A DNA stretch of 64,000 nt, taken from assembly GCF_034427655.1 (NCBI RefSeq), contig NZ_JAXOFX010000001.1:554105-618104 (forward strand), given 5' to 3'. Under the pieces are notes generated by a model, which saw only the letters and a program-made list of their open reading frames with translations, was not told the origin of the DNA and ran no database searches. The DNA is from Robertmurraya_A mangrovi (GTDB taxonomy: Bacteria > Bacillota > Bacilli > Bacillales > Cytobacillaceae). Of the stretch, positions 8,671 through 17,720 are shown piece by piece. Position numbers and translations under genes: made by a program. Every line of letters starts with the position of its first letter. The stretch's first letter is position 1.

Positions 8671-9429
8671 ATGAGTTCATACATAATAAATGAAAGTAAA
8701 GACGGAGTTATACAATTTACCATTAACCGAGCTGAAAAAAGAAATGCTGTAAACTATGAAGTAATGGAAGGATTACAAAAAGCTATACAGCTGGCTAATA
8801 AACCTGAAAGCAAATTATTGGTCATTACCGGAGCGGGGAATGAAGCATTTTGTTCAGGTGGAGACCTTTCCGTTTTTCACTCTTTGAGAACAGAAGAGCA
8901 AGCTTACGGAATGCTATCAAAAATGGCAGGAATTCTTTATGATTTAATGATGCTAAAAACGCCTTCTGTGGCCCTAATGAATGGGACAGCTGTAGGGGGA
9001 GGGTGCGAACTTGCAACGGCATGTGACTTCCGGATAGCTCGAAAAGGTATAAAGGCAGGCTTTATTCAAGGAAAACTGGTTATTACTACTGGGTGGGGCG
9101 GAGGTTCTTTTCTATTTGAAAAGATAGCATACCCAAATGCATTAAAAATGTTAACAGAAGCAAAAACCTATCCGGTTGACGAGTTGTCTCAATTAGGTTT
9201 TATTAATTATATTTTCGAAGGGGAGCCTGAAGAGGGACTAGCAAACTTTATTAAAAATATGTTAGCTATCGACGGTGATGTTCACAAAGCGTATAAAGAA
9301 ATGGCTACCAGGAAATGGGAAGGTCAAAACTTAAGGGGGAGAATCGAAGAAGAGGTTCGACGCTGCTCAGTCTTATGGGAGAATGAAAAACACCATAAAC
9401 AAGTTGATTTGTTTATTAATAGAAAATAG
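8671..9429 (+). CDS. Enoyl-CoA hydratase/isomerase family (crotonase) protein
   Basis: 252 residues. It has the crotonase fold with both oxyanion-hole segments, AFCSGGDL (about 64-71) and GTAVGGGCELATACD (about 104-118). The second catalytic Glu of true hydratases, normally in a 'PE' before a glycine-rich stretch, appears replaced: here the segment reads GFIQGKLVITTGWGGG. That makes classical hydratase activity doubtful; an acyl-CoA decarboxylase- or thioesterase-like member is possible. ATG 8671 follows AGGAGG by 6 bases. It lies between rpmF and rsfA, where B. subtilis has no such gene. Confidence 0.85.
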   Translation: MSSYIINESKDGVIQFTINRAEKRNAVNYEVMEGLQKAIQLANKPESKLLVITGAGNEAFCSGGDLSVFHSLRTEEQAYGMLSKMAGILYDLMMLKTPSVALMNGTAVGGGCELATACDFRIARKGIKAGFIQGKLVITTGWGGGSFLFEKIAYPNALKMLTEAKTYPVDELSQLGFINYIFEGEPEEGLANFIKNMLAIDGDVHKAYKEMATRKWEGQNLRGRIEEEVRRCSVLWENEKHHKQVDLFINRK

Positions 9430-9576
9430 TACTCTACCCTTAATTAAATCTTTTTAAACTTAATTTTAGTAGGACAACTAGATAATAATTAAATGTGCTA
9501 AAAAGTACATGATATCAGTCTATCTTTTCTAGTAGATGCATATGTATGAATAAAAAACACTAGGAGGGATTTACTG

Positions 9577-10215
9577 ATGCCAACAAATCGACAAGATGCT
9601 TGGTCACAAGATGAAGATATCCTACTTGCTGAAGTAGTTCTGCGTCACATTCGTGAGGGAGGAACACAACTGCAAGCCTTTGAGGAAGTAGGGAGGCAGT
9701 TATCAAGGACTTCTGCTGCATGCGGTTTCCGCTGGAATTCTTATGTAAGAAAACAATATAAATCGGCCATAGAATTAGCAAAGAAACAGAGGAAAGAGTT
9801 GAAGAAAAATACCCATTTAGAAGAGGTGCCAATAGAGTCACAGGAAAAAACTACCATTAACGACCCTGCACCTGAACCCGTTAATCATGAAACGAGAAAG
9901 CTAGCTTTTAGTTACGAAGAATTAGCCGCCTTTATCAAAGAGCTTTATAATAGAGCAGATGAGTCAAATGGGAAAAAAGAAGAAATTCAAGCTTATGAAG
10001 GGAAGATTCAAGGGCTTGAGAAGCAAATTTTCTATTTAGCTGCTGAAAATGAAAAGCTTGCAAAAGAGAAAAATATGATTGAAGAAGATTACAAAGCTTT
10101 AATTGAAATTATGGAAAGAGCTAGAAAAATGGTCGTACTTCAAGAGGAAGATCGTCAACAAAAAGTGAAATTCCAAATGGATAGAAATGGTAATTTAGAA
10201 AGAATAGAAAAATAA
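9577..10215 (+). CDS. rsfA: RsfA family prespore-specific transcription factor (YlbO)
   Basis: 212 residues. The N-terminal Myb/SANT-like helix-turn-helix (residues ~3-62: RQDAWSQDEDILLAEVV, then CGFRWNSYVRKQY) is typical of RsfA. A coiled coil follows (about 130-195, EKQIFYLAAENEKLAKEKN). In B. subtilis RsfA is made in the forespore under SigF and tunes SigF-dependent genes. ATG 9577 follows TAGGAGGG. It ends at its own terminator. The forespore promoter could not be assigned with confidence. Confidence 0.92.
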   Translation: MPTNRQDAWSQDEDILLAEVVLRHIREGGTQLQAFEEVGRQLSRTSAACGFRWNSYVRKQYKSAIELAKKQRKELKKNTHLEEVPIESQEKTTINDPAPEPVNHETRKLAFSYEELAAFIKELYNRADESNGKKEEIQAYEGKIQGLEKQIFYLAAENEKLAKEKNMIEEDYKALIEIMERARKMVVLQEEDRQQKVKFQMDRNGNLERIEK

Positions 10216-10221
10216 AGAAAA

Positions 10222-10247
10222 AGCGGGCTATTATAGTCCGCTTTTTT
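10222..10247 (+). terminator. Terminator after rsfA
   Basis: Stem AGCGGGCT / AGTCCGCT (10222-10229 and 10235-10242, one G-U), loop ATTAT, followed by TTTTT. Confidence 0.85.
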
Positions 10248-10310
10248 GTATTTCTAACTCATTCAAAATAATACAAGCTTTACTAGATTTGATATACTTT
10301 ATGCTTGTGT

Positions 10311-10775
10311 TTATTTATTTATCTCTTTAGGAAACCAGACTAGAGGATTTTCTCCCAGATCTCTTTCCATTTCATACTCAACTGGAGTGAAGTCCATTCT
10401 TTCCCAGAACTCTTTTGATTTAACTCTTGGATTTGTTTTGATGGCCAAACCAAAGCATTTCGCAAAGTTCACTAGCGCTGTACCAAAGCCTCTATGTTGG
10501 TAGTCAGGTAGGACTTCTAGTTTCCAGAGCTCAAGGTAATCTTGAGGAGGGTTAAAATAGCGGTTAAATTTAGCTTCAACTTGGTATAAGCTCATTCTAG
10601 CCACTAGTTTATCGCCGAAATAAATACCATAAAATGGAGAATCACTATCATTTTCTATAATGTTAGCTTCTAGGTCCTCTAACATAGATAATTCTTGTAA
10701 TCCATACTCTTTAAACCTTTTAAATTCTTCTAATGTTTTATAATTGACCTTAAGCTTTTCAACTTTATAAGTCAT
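10311..10775 (-). CDS. ylbP: GNAT family N-acetyltransferase YlbP
   Basis: 154 residues, GCN5-related acetyltransferase. The acetyl-CoA-binding motif A is seen as LEVLPDYQHRGFGTALVNFA (about residues 86-105, Q/RxxGxA/G-like). The substrate is unknown. Position and length match B. subtilis ylbP. ATG on the minus strand at 10775 follows a G-rich ribosome site (GGGGGGC). It is transcribed towards rsfA and away from the carboxylase operon. Confidence 0.88.
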   Translation of the reverse strand: MTYKVEKLKVNYKTLEEFKRFKEYGLQELSMLEDLEANIIENDSDSPFYGIYFGDKLVARMSLYQVEAKFNRYFNPPQDYLELWKLEVLPDYQHRGFGTALVNFAKCFGLAIKTNPRVKSKEFWERMDFTPVEYEMERDLGENPLVWFPKEINK

Positions 10776-11145
10776 TATAAGCCCCCCTATCGTGTTGTAG
10801 GTTACATTCCACCCTTTAATAACTAATCAGTTAAGTTTTAAAATAATTTTGTAATAAACCTAGTATGATGCAATTAACCATTACTGGTATAATAATTTCA
10901 AGATAGCAACTTGTTAGAAGCAAATTTAAATTAATATGTCTCTTTTTTTATGAATAAACATAGTTATAATTATTCTATAATCTGTATTAAAGAATGCGAA
11001 CATGAATCTATTTTCATTATATAACAAAGATACAAAAAATTCTGCAAAAAATGTAGAAAGCGTTTGCAAAATTAGAAGGAAAATTAGATGTTATTGTAGA
11101 AATATTAATATTGAAGGATATTTACACTCAGAAAGGGGATCAAGA
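10776..11145 (+). promoter_or_regulatory. 370-bp leader upstream of the carboxylase operon, with cre-like site
   Basis: AT-rich spacer between ylbP and the biotin carboxylase gene. TATAAT hexamers occur at 10965 and 10976, without good -35 boxes. A cre-like sequence AGAAAGCGTTTGCA (11055-11068) fits the CcpA site consensus TGNAANCGNWNNCA at all but the first base. It lies downstream of the possible -10 boxes, where CcpA binding would act as a roadblock. This suggests carbon-catabolite repression of the operon. Confidence 0.6.
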
Positions 11146-12489
11146 GTGAAAAAAATATTGATTGCAAATAGGGGAGAAATCGCTTCACGTATCATTAGAA
11201 CTTGTAAAGAATTAGGTATAGAAACAGTTGCTGTTTATTCTGATGCCGATGAGCAGATGCCGTATGTTAAGGAGGCTACCACTGCCTATCGTATTGGTGA
11301 GCCACCTGTTAATAAATCTTATTTAAAAGTGGATACGATTTTAGAGATTGCAAAGAATGAAAAAGTAGATGCAATCCATCCGGGATATGGTTTTTTATCT
11401 GAGAATGCCAAATTTGCGTTAGATGCTAAAGAAGCAGGAATTGTCTTTATTGGTCCAAACCCTGAAACCATTGAGCTTATGGGCGATAAGATTGCTTCAA
11501 GAACGACCATGAGCAAAGCAGGTGTACCGGTTGTTCCAGGAAGTGAAGCTGGAGTTAGCACATTAGAGGATGCTATTAATTTAGCAAATTCCATTGGGTA
11601 CCCTGTTATGTTGAAGGCCAGTGGTGGTGGCGGTGGAATCGGAATGATTCGCTGTGAAAATGAGCAAGCGCTCGCTAAGTCTTATGAGTCAACTAAAGCT
11701 CGGGCTAAAGCATACTTCGGAACAGATGAAGTTTTCGTTGAAAAATGTATAGAAAATGCTCGTCATGTAGAAATACAGATCTTTGGTGATGGCTTTGGCA
11801 ATATCGTTCACTTGTTTGAGAGAGATTGCTCGATCCAAAGAAGACATCAAAAAGTGGTTGAGGAGACTCCTTCTCCATTTTTATCTGATGAAACAAGAAA
11901 TAAAATGTATGAAACAGCTATAAAAGCTGCCGAGGCCGTTCATTATGTTAATGCTGGTACGATTGAATTCATTGTAGATGAAAAAGAGAATTTTTATTTC
12001 CTTGAAATGAATACAAGACTACAAGTAGAGCATCCAATAACGGAAGAAATAACAGGACTAGACTTAGTGAAATGGCAAATCCTCGTGGCGAGAGGAGAAA
12101 AACTTCCATTACTTCAATCTGAAATAAGTAGAAGTGGCCATGCAATCGAGTTCCGCTTGTATGCAGAAGATCCAAAAACTTTCTTACCTTCACCAGGAAG
12201 AATTGAAACATTCGAATGGAAAAAAGGTAAGGGAATCCGAGTTGACAATGGATTTGCTTCAGGAACAGTCGTGTCCCCTTTCTATGACCCAATGATTGCA
12301 AAATGCATTTTATTTGGGGAATCAAGACAAGAGGCACTACAAGTTGCCCGCGAGTTTTTCGAAGAACTGAATGTAACAGGTATCAAAACTAACGCACCAT
12401 TATTTAAAGACTTACTTGAAGAAGAAGAATTTGTAAAAGGAAATTACACAACTGCTTATTTATCAAATCGTGCAGCTGTGAAAAAATAG
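11146..12489 (+). CDS. Biotin carboxylase subunit of an acyl-CoA carboxylase (YngH/AccC-like)
   Basis: 447 residues from GTG 11146 (MKKILIANRGE), preceded by AAAGGGG; an upstream in-frame extension is low in similarity to the family and lacks a ribosome site. It carboxylates the carrier's biotin with ATP and bicarbonate. The ATP-grasp features are visible: glycine loop ASGGGGGIGM (about 156-165), HVEIQ (about 207), RDCSIQRRHQKVVEE, and FLEMNTRLQVEHPITEE (about 284-300). First gene of a three-gene set with the carrier and carboxyltransferase, so it probably serves a specialised acyl-CoA carboxylase rather than housekeeping AccC. Confidence 0.93.
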   Translation: MKKILIANRGEIASRIIRTCKELGIETVAVYSDADEQMPYVKEATTAYRIGEPPVNKSYLKVDTILEIAKNEKVDAIHPGYGFLSENAKFALDAKEAGIVFIGPNPETIELMGDKIASRTTMSKAGVPVVPGSEAGVSTLEDAINLANSIGYPVMLKASGGGGGIGMIRCENEQALAKSYESTKARAKAYFGTDEVFVEKCIENARHVEIQIFGDGFGNIVHLFERDCSIQRRHQKVVEETPSPFLSDETRNKMYETAIKAAEAVHYVNAGTIEFIVDEKENFYFLEMNTRLQVEHPITEEITGLDLVKWQILVARGEKLPLLQSEISRSGHAIEFRLYAEDPKTFLPSPGRIETFEWKKGKGIRVDNGFASGTVVSPFYDPMIAKCILFGESRQEALQVAREFFEELNVTGIKTNAPLFKDLLEEEEFVKGNYTTAYLSNRAAVKK

Positions 12490-12501
12490 GAGGAACTTAA
12501 A

Positions 12502-12714
12502 ATGAAAGAAATTACATCAACGATGGCAGGTACAGTATTAAATGTTTTAGTAAACGCAGGTGATAGCATTACTGAAGGTCAAGAAGTATTAATGCTTGAA
12601 TCAATGAAAATGGAAATTCCAGTTGAAAGTAATGTAGCAGGTACTGTTACTGAAGTTAAAGTTTCAATCGGTGATTTTGTAAACGAAGGCGACGTATTAC
12701 TTGTATTAGAATAG
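12502..12714 (+). CDS. Biotin/lipoyl attachment carrier protein (YngHB-like)
   Basis: 70 residues, a stand-alone biotinyl domain. The biotinylation site is Lys36 in ESMKMEIP; the second half-repeat (VSIGDFVNEGDVLLVLE) completes the lipoyl-type fold. It ferries carboxybiotin between the upstream carboxylase and the downstream carboxyltransferase. It lacks the long N-terminal segment of AccB, consistent with the YngHB type. AGGAGG lies at 12489-12494 before ATG 12502, 12 bases after the previous stop. Confidence 0.93.
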   Translation: MKEITSTMAGTVLNVLVNAGDSITEGQEVLMLESMKMEIPVESNVAGTVTEVKVSIGDFVNEGDVLLVLE

Positions 12715-12814
12715 TACTTTTTTAAATATATAAAGTTGTAAAATAGGTACCTTAGTGAGCTTTACAGACTTGCTAAGGTACAAAAGGATAAATTTCTATA
12801 CGAGGGGGAGAAAC

Positions 12815-14356
12815 ATGACTACAGCAAAGACGCTTTCCGAAACACTTTTAGAAAAAAGCAGAGAAATTGAAGCTGGCGGACATCCGAAGTACCACCAAAA
12901 GAATGAACAACAAAATAAACTTTTTGTTAGAAAACGCTTAGAGTTATTATTCGATAATGGTGAATATACGGAAGATGGAAAATTTGCTAATTGCAAAGAG
13001 GCAGATCTTCCTGCTGATGGCGTAGTAACAGCAACGGGGAAAGTAAATGGACAAACTGTTTGTGTAATGGCAAATGACTCAACGGTAAAAGCTGGTTCTT
13101 GGGGAGCAAGAACGGTTGAGAAGATCATCCGTATTCAAGAAGTGGCTGAAAAATTAAAAGTACCTTTACTTTATTTAGTAGATTCTGCTGGAGCTAGAAT
13201 CACAGATCAACTTGAAATGTTCCCTAATCGTCGTGGAGCAGGTAAAATCTTTTACAATCAAGTTAAATTATCTGGAATGATTCCGCAAATTTGTTTATTA
13301 TTTGGACCTTCAGCAGCAGGCGGAGCGTATATTCCTGCTTTCTGTGATATCGTTATCATGGTTGACCAAAATGCATCAATGTATTTAGGATCTCCACGTA
13401 TGGCTGAAAAAGTTATCGGTGAAAAAGTTACTTTAGAAGAAATGGGCGGAGCGCGTATGCATTGCTCTGTTAGTGGTTGCGGAGATGTTTTAGCATATAG
13501 TGAAGAAGAAGCGATTGAATCTGCTCGTAATTATTTAACTTATTTCCCTGCAAACTTCCAAGAAAAAACAAAAGCAGTTGAAGCAGTTGCACCTAAAAGC
13601 GGTCGTGCATTAGAAGATATTATTCCTGTCAATCAAAATGCACCTTTCGATATGTACGAGTGTATTGACTCTTTAATTGACGAAGGAAGTTTCTATGAAA
13701 TCAAGAAACTATTTGCACCTGAAATCGTAACTGGACTTGCTAGAATGAATGGAAAACCAGTTGGTATTATTGCTAATCAGCCAAAAGTAAAAGGTGGAGT
13801 TTTATTCGTTGATTCAGCGGATAAAGCGGCTAAATTTATTCAATTATGTGATGCTTTCCATATCCCATTATTATTCTTAGCTGATGTACCTGGATTTATG
13901 ATTGGAACAAAGGTAGAGCGTGCTGGTATCATCCGTCATGGAGCGAAGTTAATTGCGGCTATGAGTTCAGCAACCGTACCTAAAATTTCTGTAGTAGTTA
14001 GAAAAGCTTATGGTGCAGGATTATACGCAATGGCTGGCCCAGCATTCGAACCAGACTGCTGTATTGCGTTACCTACAGCGCAAATTGCAGTAATGGGGCC
14101 TGAAGCTGCAGTTAATGCCGTTTATTCAAATAAAATTAACGAAATTGAAGATCCAAAAGAAAGAATTGCGTTTGTTCAAGCTAAACAACAAGAATACAAA
14201 GAACATATTGATATTTACAAATTAGCTTCGGAAATGATTGTAGATGACATAGTTTCACCGAGTGATTTAAGAAATGTCCTAATTGAGCGTTATGCAATTT
14301 ACTCAACAAAAGAAATGGACTTTGGTGTTCGTAAACATCCGGTATATCCTGTATAA
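12815..14356 (+). CDS. Acyl-CoA carboxylase carboxyltransferase subunit (YngE/PccB-like)
   Basis: 513 residues from ATG 12815 behind GAGGGGGAG. It has two crotonase-fold halves of the biotin-dependent carboxyltransferase, with glycine-rich oxyanion motifs (GPSAAGGAYIPAF near 166 and KAYGAGLYAMAGPAF near 400). It is closest by eye to B. subtilis YngE, in a mother-cell acyl-CoA degradation cluster, and to propionyl-/methylcrotonyl-CoA carboxylase beta chains. The actual acyl-CoA cannot be told from sequence reading. Last gene of the operon; a terminator follows. Confidence 0.9.
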   Translation: MTTAKTLSETLLEKSREIEAGGHPKYHQKNEQQNKLFVRKRLELLFDNGEYTEDGKFANCKEADLPADGVVTATGKVNGQTVCVMANDSTVKAGSWGARTVEKIIRIQEVAEKLKVPLLYLVDSAGARITDQLEMFPNRRGAGKIFYNQVKLSGMIPQICLLFGPSAAGGAYIPAFCDIVIMVDQNASMYLGSPRMAEKVIGEKVTLEEMGGARMHCSVSGCGDVLAYSEEEAIESARNYLTYFPANFQEKTKAVEAVAPKSGRALEDIIPVNQNAPFDMYECIDSLIDEGSFYEIKKLFAPEIVTGLARMNGKPVGIIANQPKVKGGVLFVDSADKAAKFIQLCDAFHIPLLFLADVPGFMIGTKVERAGIIRHGAKLIAAMSSATVPKISVVVRKAYGAGLYAMAGPAFEPDCCIALPTAQIAVMGPEAAVNAVYSNKINEIEDPKERIAFVQAKQQEYKEHIDIYKLASEMIVDDIVSPSDLRNVLIERYAIYSTKEMDFGVRKHPVYPV

Positions 14357-14368
14357 TTTAATATGATA

Positions 14369-14402
14369 AAAATCCCTTTTCTTAGTGAATGGGGATTTTT
14401 TT
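14369..14402 (+). terminator. Terminator after the carboxylase operon
   Basis: AAAATCCC and GGGGATTTT flank a 13- to 14-base loop, then a T-run (about 14396-14402). Confidence 0.85.
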
Positions 14403-14567
14403 ATGTAATTATTTAAATATTTCAATAATATTTGCAAAATTGGTCATAATTTAAAATACCTTTCTTTTAAACTCCTTTTATCTTCTGTTAAAATGAGGAT
14501 ATAACTTAGGTAAAGAAACCTAGGAAATGGATAGCGTTTTTTACATATAGCCCAAGGGGGTCTTTTA

Positions 14568-15467
14568 ATGAGGATTGGAATTATTGGCGGGGGCTCTATT
14601 GGTTTACTTATATCATATTATTTAAGTTTCAAACATGAAGTTACGGTTTATACGAGAACAAGTAATCAAAAGAAAAAGCTATTAAAAGAGGGGGTTTTTC
14701 TAGAAAGGTCGAACAATAAAGATAATATTAGTGTGAATGCAAAACTATATACAGAGTGGTCATCAGGTACAGAGGATTTAACTGTTTTCTGTGTTAAACA
14801 ATATCAGTTGACTGAAGTTATACAGAATATGAACATAGGTGCAGGAGACCATCTATTATTTTTACAAAATGGCATGGGACATTTAAAGCTACTTGAGAGT
14901 TTAAATATACCGAATATTTACGTTGGCGTTATTGAGCACGGAGCATACCGTATAAATAATAATACTGTATCTCATACTGGAATAGGCATAGCAAGAATAG
15001 CGAATTTTAAAGGGGTAGAAAATTCTTTCATCCGTTCGTTTACCTTACCTTTAAAAGATTCTTTTCCTTTCGTAGTTGAAGAAAATTACATGGAGATGCT
15101 ACTAAAAAAATTAGTAGTGAATGCTGTTATAAACCCATTAACAGCCATTTTAAAGACACCAAACGGGAAATTAATAGAAAATCCCTACTACAAGCAATTA
15201 TTTGATTCTCTATTTAATGAAGTTAATGATATTTTACAGTTAGAGGCAAAAAACACATACTATCAAAATTTAGTAGATATTTGTAAGCAAACGGCTAATA
15301 ATCGGTCGTCTATGTTAAAGGATATTGAGGAAAATCGAAAAACAGAAGTAGATGCCATACTTGGTTATTTAATAGAAGTAGCTGCAAAGAAAGAGATAGA
15401 TGCTCCAATCGTAAACACATATTATCATTCAATAAAGGGTATGGAGTTTGAGGGAGAGGGGAAATAG
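14568..15467 (+). CDS. panE: 2-dehydropantoate 2-reductase (PanE/YlbQ-like)
   Basis: 299 residues. It reduces ketopantoate to pantoate with NADPH for pantothenate and CoA synthesis. The Rossmann motif GIIGGGSIGLL is at residues 3-13, and the family's substrate-binding Lys lies in LLKKLVVNAVINPLTAI (about 184-200). AAGGGGG at 14554-14560 precedes ATG 14568. B. subtilis ylbQ is at the same place. The DUF3397 gene begins two bases after the stop, so the two are co-transcribed. Substrate specificity within this ApbA/PanE family is by position and resemblance only. Confidence 0.85.
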   Translation: MRIGIIGGGSIGLLISYYLSFKHEVTVYTRTSNQKKKLLKEGVFLERSNNKDNISVNAKLYTEWSSGTEDLTVFCVKQYQLTEVIQNMNIGAGDHLLFLQNGMGHLKLLESLNIPNIYVGVIEHGAYRINNNTVSHTGIGIARIANFKGVENSFIRSFTLPLKDSFPFVVEENYMEMLLKKLVVNAVINPLTAILKTPNGKLIENPYYKQLFDSLFNEVNDILQLEAKNTYYQNLVDICKQTANNRSSMLKDIEENRKTEVDAILGYLIEVAAKKEIDAPIVNTYYHSIKGMEFEGEGK

Positions 15468-15469
15468 GG

Positions 15470-15859
15470 ATGTCAGCTTTTTTCTCTAGTATTATAGCTA
15501 CATTTATCACACTACCTATACTAGGATACTTGATTGTCTTTATCATAAGCAAACAAATAACAAAGCACCATCGCCGCTCGGTTAAGATTGCTCTAGATGC
15601 GAGTACGATTTTGTTTATTTTATCTGTACATTTCTTAATCATAGTCATCTGGCAAAAATCATTCCTATGGATGATTCTTCTCGGTTTAATTAGTGTAGCT
15701 ATCATTGTTGTCGTCTTAAATTGGAAACTTAAAGAGGAAATTGATTTTACTAGAGTTTTTAGAGGCTTTTGGCGTTTTACTTTTATGATTTTCTTTTCTA
15801 TCTACATTGTCCTCATTTGTATTGGGCTTTTTAAAAGTATTTCTAGTTCAATGTTATAG
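15470..15859 (+). CDS. DUF3397-type four-segment membrane protein
   Basis: 129 residues, with about four hydrophobic segments (roughly 6-27, 45-63, 67-84, 102-124). It resembles the DUF3397 family that sits just before bshC in many Bacillaceae. No catalytic motif is visible and no function is known. ATG 15470 lies two bases after the panE stop and is preceded by GGGAGAGGGG, which overlaps the end of panE. The family assignment comes from length, topology and neighbourhood. Confidence 0.7.
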   Translation: MSAFFSSIIATFITLPILGYLIVFIISKQITKHHRRSVKIALDASTILFILSVHFLIIVIWQKSFLWMILLGLISVAIIVVVLNWKLKEEIDFTRVFRGFWRFTFMIFFSIYIVLICIGLFKSISSSML

Positions 15860-15960
15860 ATATTCTAGAGTAAAGATAGATTATAAAAAATCTTATATTG
15901 GGAATGGTTAAAGCAAATATAAATTTTATAGGCAAAGTTTTTTATTTTACATATAGACAG

Positions 15961-15969
15961 TGCTATACT
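15961..15969 (+). promoter_or_regulatory. Extended -10 promoter candidate for bshC
   Basis: TGCTATACT (15961-15969) is a TGN-extended -10 element; the -35 region (TTTATT about 15941) is weak. It lies about 40 bases before the bshC start. Confidence 0.45.
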
Positions 15970-16009
15970 CTAAATGGAATAAATTGTTGACTAGAAAGGA
16001 AGTACATAA

Positions 16010-17644
16010 ATGGAGATTTTTAATCTCTTCATCCCAGCAACGAATCAATTAGCTACTGATTATACATTAAATAAACTTAATATAGATCGTTTTTTTCATT
16101 ATAATTACCAAGATTCTTCGGACTATAAGAAACGTCTTATTGATTTGAAAAGCCAGCCCTTTATGCGTAATGAACTAGCCGATCATATTACTCAGTTTAT
16201 GGGCAAATACCCAAGCTCAGATCAAGTCTTGGCTTCGATTGATAAGTTGAGGCAAAAAGATAGTGTTGTTGTTATTGGTGGGCAACAAGCGGGGGTTTTA
16301 ACTGGCCCACTTTATACAATCCATAAAGTGATTTCTATAATTAAGCTGGCTGAAGAAAAAGAAGTGGAGTTAGGTGTACCGGTTGTTCCTGTGTTTTGGA
16401 TTGCAGGGGAGGACCATGATTTTGATGAGGTTAACCATGTATTTATTGAAAACGAGAGCAAACTAGAGAAAAAAGTGTATCCAGAAAGAGTTCTGGATAA
16501 GAGAATGGTGTCAGATGTACCTATTAATAAAACTATTTGTTTGCAATGGACAAATAAAATAATTGAGACTTTAGGTGAAACGGTACATACAAAAGGTCTT
16601 TTAGACTTAGCTGAAAAATCTATTAATAGCTCTGAAACCTTTATTGACTTTTTTGCTCATATAGTAATGGAGCTTTTTAAGGAACACGGTTTACTCATTG
16701 TTGATTCAGGAGATAAAGAACTTCGAAAGCTAGAAAAAGAAATATTTACGAAACAAATAAAAGAATCTATTCATATTACAGAAGCCTTAAAAGTCCAACA
16801 AGTTGAACTACAGAATCAAGGATACAATAACGGTATTTCCATTACAGACCAAGCAGCTAATCTATTTTTTTACGATGAAACTCATCATGAACGTATCTTA
16901 CTAGAATACAATCAGGAAATGAATCAATTTGTAGGTAAAAACGATTCTGTTTCATTTACAAAAGAACAGTTATTGGAAATCGCTGCTGAATTCCCAGAAA
17001 AACTTAGCAATAACGTAGTGACTAGACCACTAACACAAGAGTGGCTTTTTCCAACCCTTGCCTTTATTGCTGGTCCAGGTGAAATTTTATACTGGGCTGA
17101 ATTGAAAAAAGCATTTGAGTTATTTGGATTAAAAATACCACCTATTGTTCCTCGTTTAAATATTACTTTATTAGAAAGAGATATTGAGACAGATCTAAAT
17201 GATTTAAACTTAAGCGTAGAAGAAGTTCTTCAATTAGGTGTAAATAACAGTAAGGAACAGTTTTATAATGAAGTAAAAGATAATACTTATGATCATTTAT
17301 TTATTCAAATGAAGGATCAGTTAAAGCAAAACTATGAACAAGTACGATTAAAGACATCAAATGAATATCGAGGATTAGCTCCATTGCTTGAGAAAAATGA
17401 AACTATTTTATTCAATCAAATTGATTTCATGGCAAATAAAATAGAAGAAGCACAGAAACTTAAACATCAAGTAAGGCTAAATAAATACGACCGAATCGCC
17501 AATTCCTTAAAGCCATCAAATTATCCACAAGAGCGTATTTGGAATGTTTTCTATTACTTAAATCAATATGGTTTAACATTCATAGATGAACTTCTAAAAC
17601 AACCATTCCGCTTTGATGGAAACCATAATGTGGTGAAGCTTTAA
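16010..17644 (+). CDS. bshC: Bacillithiol biosynthesis cysteine-adding enzyme BshC (YllA)
   Basis: 544 residues, normal length. It joins cysteine to glucosaminyl-malate in the last step of bacillithiol synthesis. Family-conserved stretches include VVIGGQQAGVLTGPLYTIHK (about 85-104) and VFWIAGEDHDFDEVNH (about 122-137). The C-terminal third is coiled-coil-like (QMKDQLKQNYEQ, KIEEAQKLKHQ). The position between panE and mraZ is as in Bacillus. ATG 16010 follows GAAAGGAAG. It ends at a terminator. This implies the organism uses bacillithiol. Confidence 0.95.
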   Translation: MEIFNLFIPATNQLATDYTLNKLNIDRFFHYNYQDSSDYKKRLIDLKSQPFMRNELADHITQFMGKYPSSDQVLASIDKLRQKDSVVVIGGQQAGVLTGPLYTIHKVISIIKLAEEKEVELGVPVVPVFWIAGEDHDFDEVNHVFIENESKLEKKVYPERVLDKRMVSDVPINKTICLQWTNKIIETLGETVHTKGLLDLAEKSINSSETFIDFFAHIVMELFKEHGLLIVDSGDKELRKLEKEIFTKQIKESIHITEALKVQQVELQNQGYNNGISITDQAANLFFYDETHHERILLEYNQEMNQFVGKNDSVSFTKEQLLEIAAEFPEKLSNNVVTRPLTQEWLFPTLAFIAGPGEILYWAELKKAFELFGLKIPPIVPRLNITLLERDIETDLNDLNLSVEEVLQLGVNNSKEQFYNEVKDNTYDHLFIQMKDQLKQNYEQVRLKTSNEYRGLAPLLEKNETILFNQIDFMANKIEEAQKLKHQVRLNKYDRIANSLKPSNYPQERIWNVFYYLNQYGLTFIDELLKQPFRFDGNHNVVKL

Positions 17645-17656
17645 TAAATGATTTTT

Positions 17657-17687
17657 GACTTTATCTAAATAGATAAGGTCTTTTTTT
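17657..17687 (+). terminator. Terminator after bshC
   Basis: Stem GACTTTATCT / AGATAAGGTC (10 pairs including one G-U), loop AAAT, followed by seven T. Confidence 0.92.
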
Positions 17688-17720
17688 GTTCAAAAATGGT
17701 TCTAACTTTAACTATACTGA

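Noticed and set aside
12755..12814. Earlier start for the carboxyltransferase
   Set aside because: The extra 20 residues are not family-like, and GAGGGGGAG precedes ATG 12815.
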